NCBI RefSeq assembly: GCF_014297465.1
Contig: NZ_JACORT010000004.1
Location: forward strand, 62,001 to 126,000
Direction of reading: 5' to 3'
DNA length: 64,000 nt
Source: Ramlibacter cellulosilyticus
GTDB lineage: Bacteria; Pseudomonadota; Gammaproteobacteria; Burkholderiales; Burkholderiaceae_C
The notes under the pieces were generated by a model. That model was not told where the DNA came from and did not search any database. It saw only the letters and a list, made by a program, of their open reading frames with translations. Position numbers and translations under genes: made by a program. Positions 45,201-53,160 of the stretch are shown one piece after another (the stretch's first letter is position 1; the number at the start of each line of letters is the position of its first letter).

Positions 45201-46125
45201 CGGGCACGGTGAGCGAGGTCTCCGCCACGTTGGTGGCCAGCACGATGCGGCGGCCCGTGTGGCCGTCGAACACGCGGTCCTGCTCCGCTTGCGACAGGCG
45301 CGCGAACAGGGGCAGCACCTCCGCGTTGCGCGTGAGCGCGTCGTGCGCCAGGTGCTTGCGCAGGTGGTCCGCCGCCTCGCGGATCTCGCGCTCGCCGGGC
45401 AGGAACACGAGGATGTCGCCCGGCGCGTTGCCGCGCCAGAGCTCGTCCACCGCGTCGGCGATCGCGTCGTTCAGGTCGAACTCGCGCGATTCCTCGAAGG
45501 GATGCCAGCGCTGCTCCACCGGGTACATCCGACCGGAGACGTAGATGACGGGCGCCGGCCCCTTCGCCGAAGCGAAGTGCTGCGCGAAGCGCTCGGCGTC
45601 GATGGTGGCCGAGGTCACCACGATCTTGAGGTCCGGCCGCCGCGGCAGCAGCTGCCGCAGGTACCCCAGCAGGAAATCGATGTTGAGGCTGCGCTCGTGC
45701 GCCTCGTCGATGATGATGGTGTCGTACGCGTTCAGCAGCGGGTCGGACTGCGTCTCGGCCAGCAGGATGCCGTCGGTCATCAGCTTGACGGAGGCGTCGC
45801 GCTGCAGCCGGTCCTGGAAGCGGACCTTGTAGCCGACCACCTCGCCGAGCGGCGTCTCCAGCTCCTGCGCGATCCGCTTGGCCACGCTGGAAGCGGCGAT
45901 GCGGCGCGGCTGCGTGTGCCCGATCAGGCGGCCCTTGCCGTCCGGCGCGTTCCGCTTGCCGCGGCCCATGGCCAGGGCGATCTTGGGCAGCTGCGTGGTC
46001 TTGCCCGAGCCGGTTTCGCCGCAGACGATCACCACCTGGTGCGCGGCCATCGCGGCCATGATCTCCTCGCGCCGGGCGGAGACCGGAAGGTTCTCGGGGA
46101 AGGTGATGTTCAGCGGGGAAGGCAA
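42241..46125 (-). CDS. hrpA: ATP-dependent RNA helicase HrpA
   Basis: This 1294-residue DEAH-box helicase has Walker A CGETGSGKTTQLPK near residue 36, the DEAH box in IIIDEAHERSL near 135, SATIDAERF near 173, QRAGRCGR near 345, an OB-fold region and the long HrpA-specific C-terminal part. In E. coli HrpA rescues stalled ribosomes. The start is TTG at 46125, which gives PSPLNITFPENLPVSARREEI as in relatives. Two low-complexity segments inside the protein (DPGSSPGQA near residue 595 and the Gly/Ala/Pro stretch SAGGQGGG...LPPKGGG near residues 980-1010) coincide with DNA palindromes. Confidence 0.94.
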   Translation of the reverse strand: MPSPLNITFPENLPVSARREEIMAAMAAHQVVIVCGETGSGKTTQLPKIALAMGRGKRNAPDGKGRLIGHTQPRRIAASSVAKRIAQELETPLGEVVGYKVRFQDRLQRDASVKLMTDGILLAETQSDPLLNAYDTIIIDEAHERSLNIDFLLGYLRQLLPRRPDLKIVVTSATIDAERFAQHFASAKGPAPVIYVSGRMYPVEQRWHPFEESREFDLNDAIADAVDELWRGNAPGDILVFLPGEREIREAADHLRKHLAHDALTRNAEVLPLFARLSQAEQDRVFDGHTGRRIVLATNVAETSLTVPGIRYVIDTGTARVKRYSFRSKVEQLLVEPVSQAAANQRAGRCGRVANGICIRLYDEQDFAGRPRFTDPEILRSSLAGVILRMKSLHLGTVEDFPFIDPPSRRAIADGYQLLNELGAVDDANELTPMGAELARLPLDPRVGRMILEARQRGALHEVLVIASALSLQDVRDRPMELQAQADQQHAKFDDEKSEFSGYLRLWQWLEESRGGHGTDHRLSNRQYEQLLRQNFINVRRVREWRDVHSQLLTVVTEHKWRLNEQPASYEQLHKTMLSGLLGNIGFKLEDPGSSPGQAPDAYLGARGIKFYRHPGAHLKKRPGRWVVCAELVETTRLFGRGIANIEPQWVEEVAGHLLKKQLLDPHWEKKAAEVVALERATLYGLVIYSGRRVPFARADLQGAREIFLREGLVAGEWETRLPFLAANQKLVRQVQELEHKSRRQDVLVDEELIYAFYDQQVPRDVYSGSTFERWYREASRANPDLLKLTRDELMRHEAAGITSSAFPKTVKLGGVDCSATYLHEPGDPRDGLTVAVPLFVLNQVSEERAEWLVPGMLKDKVQALLKSLPQRPRSRFVPLPESATRIAEHLSVPERYAAGSLTDALLKLVREETSLDVKRTDFKLDMVPAHLFMNVRVVDEHGRQLGMGRNLGALKAELGAKARGAFQALAGLKTAVVPSNSAGGQGGGAPARAQAASPPSSLPPKGGGATAEQKYTAWTFGELPELMEIRKGGTSLVGFPALIDKGDAVTIEVFDEPEVAAAKHRGGLRRLFALQLRDALKYLEKNIPDLQKMAVAFMPLGTQEELREQILEVALDRAFLLDPLPADAAAFQKRLEEGRGRLTLIANEVARLASTILVDHAAAARKIKDTKIQPEATADALQQLQRLVPKRFLAATPWARLQHLPRYLKAIVLRLDKLRADPARDTQRLAELKAQEQRYWRLVAERKGHVDERMEDFRWLLEELRVSFFAQELRTPQPVSVKRLDKVWSQLQS
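43097..43195. repeat. Palindrome-containing insertion in hrpA (C-terminal half)
   Basis: A perfect 9-bp inverted repeat CCTCCCCCC/GGGGGGAGG with a TTC loop (43100-43120) is followed by more C/G-rich repeat-like sequence. It encodes a Gly/Ala/Pro-rich stretch unlike the surrounding helicase sequence. Confidence 0.6.
44331..44359. repeat. Second palindrome inside hrpA
   Basis: CCCCGGG (44335-44341) and CCCGGGG (44347-44353) flank CTTGA, a dispersed repeat of high-GC bacteria. It is read in the hrpA frame as DPGSSPGQAP. Confidence 0.6.
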
Positions 46126-46182
46126 GACGGCACGGGGAAAAAGCCCGTGATTATCCGATGTCGCCGGCGACCGTGCCGGCGC

Positions 46183-47430
46183 TCAGGCGGCCGCGGCCGC
46201 GGCGGCGCGGGCCACCCAGGCGGGCGCGCGGGTGTCGAGCTCGGCGATCTGCCCTGCTTCGGGGTCGAAGAAGGCCATGCGGCTGCCGTAGCTCCAGGCC
46301 GTGCGCGCCATGGCGCGTGCCGTCGATACGGCCTGCGACGGGCGGACCTGCGTGCTGGTGGACAGCACGCCGATGCCGACGTCGGCGCCCCAGCTGGTCC
46401 CCGCCTGCTCGAGGGCTGCGGGATCGCGCGCCGTGCTGAGCGACAGCGGCCGCGCCAGCCGGTCGCGGATCTGCACCGCCAGCACCGCCAGCCGCTCCAG
46501 GTCGGTCCCGTTCGGCACGAGCAGCAGGAAGCCGTCCTCGCCCAGGCGGCCCATCTCCACGTTCTGGGGCACCACGCGCCGCAGGCGCCCGGCGCACACG
46601 AACAGTGCGTGGTTGAAGGCGGCGCGCCCGTGCAGGTTCTCCAGCGCGTACAGGTTCGCCACGACCACGGCCAACACGCCGATCGGCCGCGCCTCGGCAT
46701 TGCGCTGGAAGAACACGTCGCCCACCATCTGCCCCGTCTCGCTGTGCGAGCGCATGCGGGTGACGGGGTCGTAGCTGGGCCCGTGCGCCAGCACCTCGGA
46801 CAGTTCCAGCAGGTAGGAGTAGCGCGCCCACAGCACGGCGGCGATGACGCACAGGTAGGCGACGCCGGCCGTGGCGCTGAGCGCGTGCACGGGCCAGGCG
46901 CGGGTGCGGCTCAAGGCGATCCAGCTCAGGCCCGCGATGGCCACGAGCATGAACACGAGGCCGGCGACCGCCGTCCAGCCCGCGCGGTCGCCGCGCAGCG
47001 CGCCCCGCGTGGCGGCGACCAGCATCCCGGCCCCGACCGCGAAGGCCGCCACCGAACTGAGCGCAAGCGCCTGTTCGGCCGCGAGCAGCCACCCGGCCAC
47101 CAGCACCAGCGCGCCCCCGCCCACCAGCATCGCCACCCCTGCGCGACCGAGGGCCGCGTGGCGCAACATGCCCATGGTGGACATCAGCATCAGGGCCAGC
47201 GTCACCGCCGTGAGCACGGCGACGTGCGCCAGCACCCTCGCCTCCGCCGGCCCGTCCAGCGGCAGCCAGCCAAGGTAGGCCACGACGAAGCCGGCGGAGA
47301 ACACGGACGTGAGCGCCGCCATGAGCGCCACCCGCCGCTGCGACCGGAGGAAGGCCGCCAGCGAGATCACCAGCATCAGCGTCGCCGTGCAGAAGAAGGC
47401 GCCCCAGAACGCGGCGGCGACGTTGTCCAT
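46183..47430 (-). CDS. Membrane protein with degenerate GGDEF domain (copy 1)
   Basis: This 415-residue protein has seven hydrophobic segments (about residues 5-215) and a soluble domain introduced by YDPVTRMRSHSE, the usual entry to a GGDEF domain. The catalytic loop reads GRLGEDGFLLL instead of GG(D/E)EF, so cyclic-di-GMP synthesis is unlikely. A segment with ADVGIGVLSTSTQV matches the late conserved part of the fold. It may bind c-di-GMP or GTP as a sensor. It is a tandem paralog of the next gene upstream, 46 bp away. Confidence 0.82.
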   Translation of the reverse strand: MDNVAAAFWGAFFCTATLMLVISLAAFLRSQRRVALMAALTSVFSAGFVVAYLGWLPLDGPAEARVLAHVAVLTAVTLALMLMSTMGMLRHAALGRAGVAMLVGGGALVLVAGWLLAAEQALALSSVAAFAVGAGMLVAATRGALRGDRAGWTAVAGLVFMLVAIAGLSWIALSRTRAWPVHALSATAGVAYLCVIAAVLWARYSYLLELSEVLAHGPSYDPVTRMRSHSETGQMVGDVFFQRNAEARPIGVLAVVVANLYALENLHGRAAFNHALFVCAGRLRRVVPQNVEMGRLGEDGFLLLVPNGTDLERLAVLAVQIRDRLARPLSLSTARDPAALEQAGTSWGADVGIGVLSTSTQVRPSQAVSTARAMARTAWSYGSRMAFFDPEAGQIAELDTRAPAWVARAAAAAAA

Positions 47431-47476
47431 GCGATGAAGATATCAAAGGGCGCCGGTAGGCGCCACACGGGTGTTG

Positions 47477-48706
47477 TCAGGCGATCGAAAGCGGCGAAGG
47501 CTGCGTGGGCAGCAGTTCCGCGATCTGGCCTGCCTGCGGATCGAAGAAGGCGATGCGGCTGCCGTAGGTCCAGGCAGTGCGTGCCATGGCGCGCACCGTG
47601 GCCACGGCTTGCGCGGGACGCACCTGCGTGCTGGTGGAAAGCACGCCGATGCCCACGTCGGCCGCCCAGCCCGTGCCGCGTCCGTCGATACGCCCCGGTT
47701 CGCGGCTGATGCTCAGGGACACGGGGCGCGAGAGGCGGTCGCGCAGCTGGCGGGCGAGCTGGTCGAGGGCGCGCAGGTCGTCCATGCTGCGCGTGAGCAG
47801 CAGGAAGCCGTCCTCGCCCAGCCGGCCCATTTCCACCGTTTCCGGCACGCAGCGGCGCAGGCGGCCGGCGCAGATGAACAGCGCGTGGTTGAAGGCGGCG
47901 CGCCCGTGCAGGTTCTCCAGCGCGTACAGGTTCGCGATGCACACCGCCAGCACGCCGACGGGCCGGGCCTCGGCTTCGCGGTGGAAGAACACGTCGCCCA
48001 CCAGCTGGCCGGTCTCGCTGTGCGAACGCATGCGCGTGACGGGGTCGTAGCTGGGCCCGTGCGCCATCACCTCGGAGAGTTCCAGCAGGTAGGAATAGCG
48101 GATCCAGAGCGCCGCGGCCATCACGGACAGGTAGGCCATGCCCGCGATCGCGCTGACCGCATGCACGGGCCAGGCCACGTCGCGGTCGATGGCGATCCAG
48201 CTCAGGCCCGCGAGCGAGATCAGCATCACGGAGATCCCGCCCACCGTCGCCCAAGCCAGGCGGTCGCCGCGGCGGGCGCTGCGCATGGCCACGCCCAGCA
48301 TCGCGCACCCGAGCGCGAAGGACACCACCGAGCTCAGGATCAGCGCGTGCTGCGCCGGCAGCGTCCACCCCACCGCCAGCACCGCCGCATCCAGCGCCGC
48401 CAGCGCCAGGACCGCGCGTCGGGCGATCCCCGGCTGCCGCAGCAGCCCCAGCAGCGCCAGCAGCATCAGTGCCAGGACGGTGCCGACCCCCATCGCCAGG
48501 TGCGCCAGCACGCGTGCCTCGGCGGCGCCTTGCAGCGGCAGCCAACCGAGGTAGGCCGCCACGAAGAGCGCGGAGACGAGCGCGGACAACCCCGCCGTGA
48601 GCGCGACGCGGCGCTGCAGGCGCAGGAAGGCGGCCAGGGAGATGCCGAGCATGAGGGTCGCCGTGCCGAAGAAGGCCCCCCAGAACCCGGCGGCGAGCGG
48701 ATCCAT
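47477..48706 (-). CDS. Membrane protein with degenerate GGDEF domain (copy 2)
   Basis: This 409-residue protein is clearly homologous over its full length to copy 1, sharing FWGAFF, LGWLPL, YSYLLELSEV, YDPVTRMRSHSETGQ, ENLHGRAAFNHALF and GRLGEDGFLLL. Both copies have lost the same catalytic Asp/Glu pattern, so the loss predates the duplication. The start ATG 48706 aligns with the start of copy 1; GTG at 48715 would add three residues. It diverges from argA. Confidence 0.82.
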   Translation of the reverse strand: MDPLAAGFWGAFFGTATLMLGISLAAFLRLQRRVALTAGLSALVSALFVAAYLGWLPLQGAAEARVLAHLAMGVGTVLALMLLALLGLLRQPGIARRAVLALAALDAAVLAVGWTLPAQHALILSSVVSFALGCAMLGVAMRSARRGDRLAWATVGGISVMLISLAGLSWIAIDRDVAWPVHAVSAIAGMAYLSVMAAALWIRYSYLLELSEVMAHGPSYDPVTRMRSHSETGQLVGDVFFHREAEARPVGVLAVCIANLYALENLHGRAAFNHALFICAGRLRRCVPETVEMGRLGEDGFLLLTRSMDDLRALDQLARQLRDRLSRPVSLSISREPGRIDGRGTGWAADVGIGVLSTSTQVRPAQAVATVRAMARTAWTYGSRIAFFDPQAGQIAELLPTQPSPLSIA

Positions 48707-48798
48707 GGCGCGCACGATAGCGCAAACGGCGCGGTCCGCCCAAGGGGTTCCCTTACACTGTCGCGCCGAGTCCTCACCGAGTTGCGCAGCGCCGCCGA

Positions 48799-50148
48799 AT
48801 GTCCGCCATCTTCAACTTCACCTTCGTCCCGTGGTTCCGCTCGGTGGCGCCCTACATCCACATGCACCGCGGCAAGACCTTCGTGCTCGGGATGGCGGGC
48901 GAGGCGGTGGCGGCGGGCAAGCTGCAGCACATCGCGCAGGACATCGCACTGATCCAGAGCATGGGCGTCAAGGTGGTGCTGGTGCACGGCTTCCGCCCGC
49001 AGGTGAACGAGCAGCTCAAGGCCAAGGGCCACGCGGCGCGCTACTCGCACGGGATGCGCATCACCGACGAAGTGGCGCTGGACTGCGCGCAGGAAGCCGC
49101 GGGCCAGCTGCGCTACGAGATCGAGGCGGCCTTCAGCCAGGGCCTGCCCAACACGCCCATGGCCGGCTCCACGGTGCGCGTGATCTCCGGCAACTTCATC
49201 ACGGCCCGCCCCGTGGGCATCCTGGACGGCGTCGACTTCCAGCATTCGGGCATGGTCCGCAAGGTGGACGTCGCCGGCATCAAGCGCACGATCGACCTGG
49301 GCGCCCTGGTGCTGCTCTCCCCCTTCGGCTTCTCGCCGACCGGCGAGGCCTTCAACCTCACCATGGAGGAGGTCGCCACCAGCGTGGCGATCGCGCTGCA
49401 GGCGGACAAGCTGGTGTTCCTCACCGAGATCCCCGGCGTGCGCACCCGTCCCCTGGAAGCCGAAGGCGAGGACAACCCCATCGACACCGAGCTGCCGCTC
49501 GCGGCCGCCGAGCAGCTGCTGGCCAGCCTGCCGCCGGCGAGCAACCCCAGCGACACGGGCTTCTACCTGCAGCATTGCGTCAAGGCCTGCAAGGCCGGCG
49601 TCGAGCGCAGCCACATCATCCCCTTCGCGGTGGACGGCTCGCTGCTGCTGGAGGTCTACGTGCACGACGGCATCGGCACGATGGTCGTCGACGAGAAGCT
49701 GGAGGAGCTGCGCGAGGCGACCGCCGACGACGTGGGCGGCATCCTGCAGCTGATCGAACCCTTCGAGAAGGACGGCACGCTGGTCAAGCGCGACCGCACC
49801 GAGATCGAGCGCGACATCGCGAACTACACGATCATCGACCACGACGGGGTGATCTTCGCGTGCGCGGCGCTCTACCCCTACCCCGAGGCCCGCACCGGCG
49901 AGATGGCGGCGCTGACCGTGTCCCCGCAAAGCCAGGGCCAGGGCGACGGCGAGAAGATCCTGCGGCGCGTGGAGCAGCGCGCCCGCGCCATGGGCCTCGA
50001 GAGCATCTTCGTGCTCACCACGCGCACCATGCACTGGTTCCTCAAGCGCGGCTTCGTGCAGGTCGACCCCGACTGGCTCCCGGAGGCGCGCAAGCGCAAG
50101 TACAACTGGGACCGCAAGAGCATGGTCTTCGTGAAGAAGCTGACCTAG
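48799..50148 (+). CDS. argA: N-acetylglutamate synthase ArgA
   Basis: This 449-residue enzyme joins an N-terminal amino-acid-kinase domain (RGKTFVLGMAGEAV, VLVHGFRPQVNEQL, FLTEIPGVRTR) with a C-terminal GNAT acetyltransferase domain from about residue 300 (LREATADDVGGILQLIEP, ALTVSPQSQGQGDGEKIL). It catalyses the first step of arginine biosynthesis and the N-terminal domain usually senses arginine. A TACACT -10-like hexamer at 48754-48759 may be its promoter. No other arg gene is adjacent. Confidence 0.95.
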   Translation: MSAIFNFTFVPWFRSVAPYIHMHRGKTFVLGMAGEAVAAGKLQHIAQDIALIQSMGVKVVLVHGFRPQVNEQLKAKGHAARYSHGMRITDEVALDCAQEAAGQLRYEIEAAFSQGLPNTPMAGSTVRVISGNFITARPVGILDGVDFQHSGMVRKVDVAGIKRTIDLGALVLLSPFGFSPTGEAFNLTMEEVATSVAIALQADKLVFLTEIPGVRTRPLEAEGEDNPIDTELPLAAAEQLLASLPPASNPSDTGFYLQHCVKACKAGVERSHIIPFAVDGSLLLEVYVHDGIGTMVVDEKLEELREATADDVGGILQLIEPFEKDGTLVKRDRTEIERDIANYTIIDHDGVIFACAALYPYPEARTGEMAALTVSPQSQGQGDGEKILRRVEQRARAMGLESIFVLTTRTMHWFLKRGFVQVDPDWLPEARKRKYNWDRKSMVFVKKLT

Positions 50149-50273
50149 TGACACGGGGCCGCGAGGCGCCTATGGTTGCCTGATCCGCGGCCGGCCCGCG
50201 CGTCCTACAGCACCGGCGCCCTGCGCCGACATCCGGGACCCGCCGGCTGCTCTACCTTCACCAGGAGGCAGCC

Positions 50274-50960
50274 ATGACCAGCCCGTCCCCCGCCATCCCC
50301 TTGCAGGAAGTCCGCATCCCGGCCGGCACCGCGTCCCTTTCCGGGGACCTGGCCGTGCCGCCCCAGGCCCGCGGCATCGTGCTGTTCGCGCATGGCAGCG
50401 GCAGCGGGCGGCACAGCGCGCGCAACCGGCAGGTGGCCCGCCGGCTGCAGCAGGAGGGCTTCGCCACCCTGCTCTTCGACCTCCTGACGGCCCAGGAGGA
50501 GCAGGTCGACCTGCGCACGCGGGAACACCGCTTCGACATCGCCCTGCTCACGCGCCGCATGGAAGATGCGGCCGCGTGGCTGCACGCGCAACCGACGTTG
50601 CGCGAGCTGCCGCTCGGCTTCTTCGGCGCGAGCACCGGCAGCGCCGCGGCGCTGATCGCGGCCGCGCAGCTCGGGCGCGACGTGGCGGCCGTCGTGTCGC
50701 GCGGCGGCCGGCCGGACCTCGCCGGCCCCGCGGCCCTGGCCGCGGTCTCCGCCCCGACGCTCCTCATCGTCGGCGGGGCCGACGACGGGGTGATCGCACT
50801 CAACGAACAGGCGCTCGCACGCATGCGCTGCGTGCGCGAACTGGCGATCGTGCCCGGTGCCACCCACCTCTTCGAGGAGCCCGGCACGCTGGAACGCGTC
50901 TCGGATCTCGCCGCCGGCTGGTTCGCCCGCCACCTCGTCGCCGCCGCGCACCCCGCCTGA
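50274..50960 (+). CDS. Alpha/beta hydrolase (dienelactone hydrolase-like)
   Basis: This 228-residue protein shows the alpha/beta hydrolase plan: oxyanion region LFAHGSGSGRHS, nucleophile elbow FFGASTGSAAA (Ser near residue 122), Asp in VGGADDGVIA and His in PGATHLFEE. The substrate is unknown. AGGAGG lies five bases before the ATG. The erythromycin-esterase-like gene follows after 20 bp; in many genomes hydrolases of this type are fused or adjacent to phosphoribosyltransferases and erythromycin-esterase proteins, often in stress islands. Confidence 0.87.
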   Translation: MTSPSPAIPLQEVRIPAGTASLSGDLAVPPQARGIVLFAHGSGSGRHSARNRQVARRLQQEGFATLLFDLLTAQEEQVDLRTREHRFDIALLTRRMEDAAAWLHAQPTLRELPLGFFGASTGSAAALIAAAQLGRDVAAVVSRGGRPDLAGPAALAAVSAPTLLIVGGADDGVIALNEQALARMRCVRELAIVPGATHLFEEPGTLERVSDLAAGWFARHLVAAAHPA

Positions 50961-50980
50961 AGACCGCCACCGGAGATTCC

Positions 50981-52330
50981 ATGGCCCACCCGTCCTCCAC
51001 CCGCCAGGACCGCCTCCTGGAACAGCTGCGCCCTCACCTGCGCGCCCTGCCCGAGTCGGTCGCCGACGACGAGCTCCTGGTCGAACGGCTCGCGGGCGCG
51101 AAGCTCGCGCTGCTGGGCGAGGCAAGCCACGGCACGCACGAGTTCTATGCCGAGCGCGCGTGGCTTACGCAGCGCCTCATCCGCGACCACGGGTTCAATG
51201 CCGTCGTGGTCGAGGCCGACTGGCCGGACGCCTGGCGCGTCAACCGCTACGTGCGCTGGCGCTCCGACGACCGCGGCGCGGAGCAGGCGCTCTCCGGCTT
51301 CGAACGCTTCCCCACCTGGATGTGGCGCAACACCGTGGTGCGCGACTTCGTGGAGTGGCTGCGCGAGCACAACCACGCCCTGCCGCCGTCGCAGCAGTGC
51401 GGCTTCTACGGCATGGACCTGTACAGCCTGTACAGCTCCATCCGCGCCGTGCTGGACTACCTGGACCGCGCGGATCCGGAAGCCGCGCAGCGCGCGCGCA
51501 GCCGCTATGCCTGCTTCGACCACTACGGCGAGGACAGCCAGGCCTACGGCTATGCCGCGAGCTTCGGCATGAAATCGAGCTGCGAGGACGAAGTGATCCA
51601 GCAGCTGCGCGAGATGAACCGCCGCAGCGCGGAGATGTTCGCCGCATCGGGCGAGGACCGGGCCGACCTGTTCTTCGCGCAGCAGAACGCGCGCCTGGTG
51701 CGCAATGCCGAGGAGTACTACCGGACCATGTTCCACGGGCGGGTCTCGTCCTGGAACCTGCGGGACAGCCACATGGTGGAGACGCTGCAGGCGCTGGAGA
51801 AGCACCTGGAGAACCTGCACGGGCACGTGCGCATGGCCGTGTGGGCGCACAACTCGCACCTGGGCGATGCCAGCGCGACGGAGATGGGCGACATCGGCGA
51901 ATGGAACGTCGGCCAGCTCGCGCGCGACCGCTGGGGCGACGACGCGATGCTGGTGGGCTTCAGCACCCATTCGGGGACCGTGACCGCGGCCTCGGAATGG
52001 GACGCGGCCGCGGAACGCAAGCGCGTGCGGCCGGGCCTTCCGGGCAGCTACGAGGACCTGTTCCACCAGGTCGGGGAGGCGCGCTTCTGGCTGCCGCTGA
52101 AAGGCAACGCGGCGCTGCGCGACCTGCTGCAGGAGAAGATGCTGCAGCGCGCGATCGGCGTGATCTACCAGCCGCGCACCGAGCGCCAGAGCCACTACTT
52201 CCACACGCGGCTGCCGGCGCAGTTCGACGCGATGATCCACATCGACCACACGCGGGCACTGGAGCCGCTGGTGCGCGAACCGCTCTGGCACGCCGGCGAA
52301 GCGGCGGAGACGTATCCGTCGGGACTCTGA
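50981..52330 (+). CDS. Erythromycin esterase-like protein
   Basis: This 449-residue protein belongs to the erythromycin-esterase (EreA/succinoglycan biosynthesis) superfamily: LLGEASHGTHEFYAERAWLT near residue 50 with the catalytic His, VVVEADWPDAWRVNRYV, CGFYGMDLYSLYSS and MAVWAHNSHLGDAS. Chromosomal members without resistance context are often of unknown function, so macrolide resistance should not be assumed. It is co-directional with the upstream hydrolase with a GGAG site. Confidence 0.87.
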   Translation: MAHPSSTRQDRLLEQLRPHLRALPESVADDELLVERLAGAKLALLGEASHGTHEFYAERAWLTQRLIRDHGFNAVVVEADWPDAWRVNRYVRWRSDDRGAEQALSGFERFPTWMWRNTVVRDFVEWLREHNHALPPSQQCGFYGMDLYSLYSSIRAVLDYLDRADPEAAQRARSRYACFDHYGEDSQAYGYAASFGMKSSCEDEVIQQLREMNRRSAEMFAASGEDRADLFFAQQNARLVRNAEEYYRTMFHGRVSSWNLRDSHMVETLQALEKHLENLHGHVRMAVWAHNSHLGDASATEMGDIGEWNVGQLARDRWGDDAMLVGFSTHSGTVTAASEWDAAAERKRVRPGLPGSYEDLFHQVGEARFWLPLKGNAALRDLLQEKMLQRAIGVIYQPRTERQSHYFHTRLPAQFDAMIHIDHTRALEPLVREPLWHAGEAAETYPSGL

Positions 52331-52452
52331 TCCGTACCCTGGGAGAGTTGCTTCGTTTCCGCCCCCTCCTGGCGCTGCGCCGCGTCGGATCGCGAACTGC
52401 CGCCCTTCGATGGGCAGCAGGAGGAGCGGACCGCAGTCGCCCGCGCAACGCA

Positions 52453-52566
52453 GGTCCAGGGCGGGGCAGCCCGTCCCGGTGAAGTCAAGGAGGAGGAGCG
52501 GCCCTCAGCCGGAGGCGAGGGCCGCGCGGGGGACATTCACCGGGACGGGCTGCCCCGCCCTGGACC
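52453..52566. repeat. 114-bp element with perfect 31-bp terminal inverted arms
   Basis: Positions 52453-52483 (beginning GGTCCAGGGCGGGG) are the exact reverse complement of 52536-52566 (ending CCCCGCCCTGGACC). The 52-bp interior contains a second perfect 9-bp stem, GCGGCCCTC (52499-52507) with GAGGGCCGC (52517-52525). It lies between converging genes and has no ORF of note. Complementarity stops abruptly at the outer ends. Confidence 0.9.
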
Positions 52567-52583
52567 GGCCCGGAGGCAACGCC

Positions 52584-53126
52584 CTATGCCGCCATCGGCG
52601 CGCTGACGCCCTGGGGCGGACGGCGGCGCAGCTGGCGCGCGAACAGCACGGCGCCCACGATCGCGAAGAAGACGAACCACAGGAAGGACCAGTTGGCGAT
52701 GGAGCCGCCGAGGAAGGTCCAGTCGATCTTGGTGCAGTCGCCGCTGCCGCGGAAGATCATGGGGATCGCGCGCTTGAGCGGGAAGGTCTCGATCATCCCG
52801 TAGAAGTCGCGGCCGCAGGAGGCGATCTCGGGCGGATACCACTGCAGCCAGCTCTGGCGCGCGGCGACAAACGCACCGAAACCGGCGACGAGCGTCATGA
52901 GGCCGGAGCCCACGAGCCACGCACCGCGGCCCTTGAACGCCGCGGCCACGCCCGCGACGATCGCCACCAGCACCAGCGCGTAGCGCTGCACGATGCACAT
53001 GGGGCAAGGCTCCAGCCCCACCACGTGCTGCAGGTACAGCCCGAAGGCGAGCATCGCCACGCAGGCCAGGGCCACCAGGGCCAGGATGCGCCGGGGCGCG
53101 GCATCGAACCAGTCCAGAATCCTCAT
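52584..53126 (-). CDS. dsbB: Disulfide bond formation protein DsbB
   Basis: This 180-residue four-span membrane protein has the redox pair CPMC (near residue 41) and the second periplasmic Cys pair in SCGRDF and GDCTKIDW (near residues 103 and 128). It reoxidises DsbA and passes electrons to quinone. The gene stands alone between the sulfate transporter operon and the inverted-repeat element. Confidence 0.95.
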   Translation of the reverse strand: MRILDWFDAAPRRILALVALACVAMLAFGLYLQHVVGLEPCPMCIVQRYALVLVAIVAGVAAAFKGRGAWLVGSGLMTLVAGFGAFVAARQSWLQWYPPEIASCGRDFYGMIETFPLKRAIPMIFRGSGDCTKIDWTFLGGSIANWSFLWFVFFAIVGAVLFARQLRRRPPQGVSAPMAA

Positions 53127-53160
53127 CCTTCTCCGTCCTCTCCGCGCCGGCTGCTCCCTT

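Noticed and set aside
50981..52330. Macrolide resistance gene
   Set aside because: The family match is clear, but there is no resistance context and many chromosomal members have other or unknown functions.
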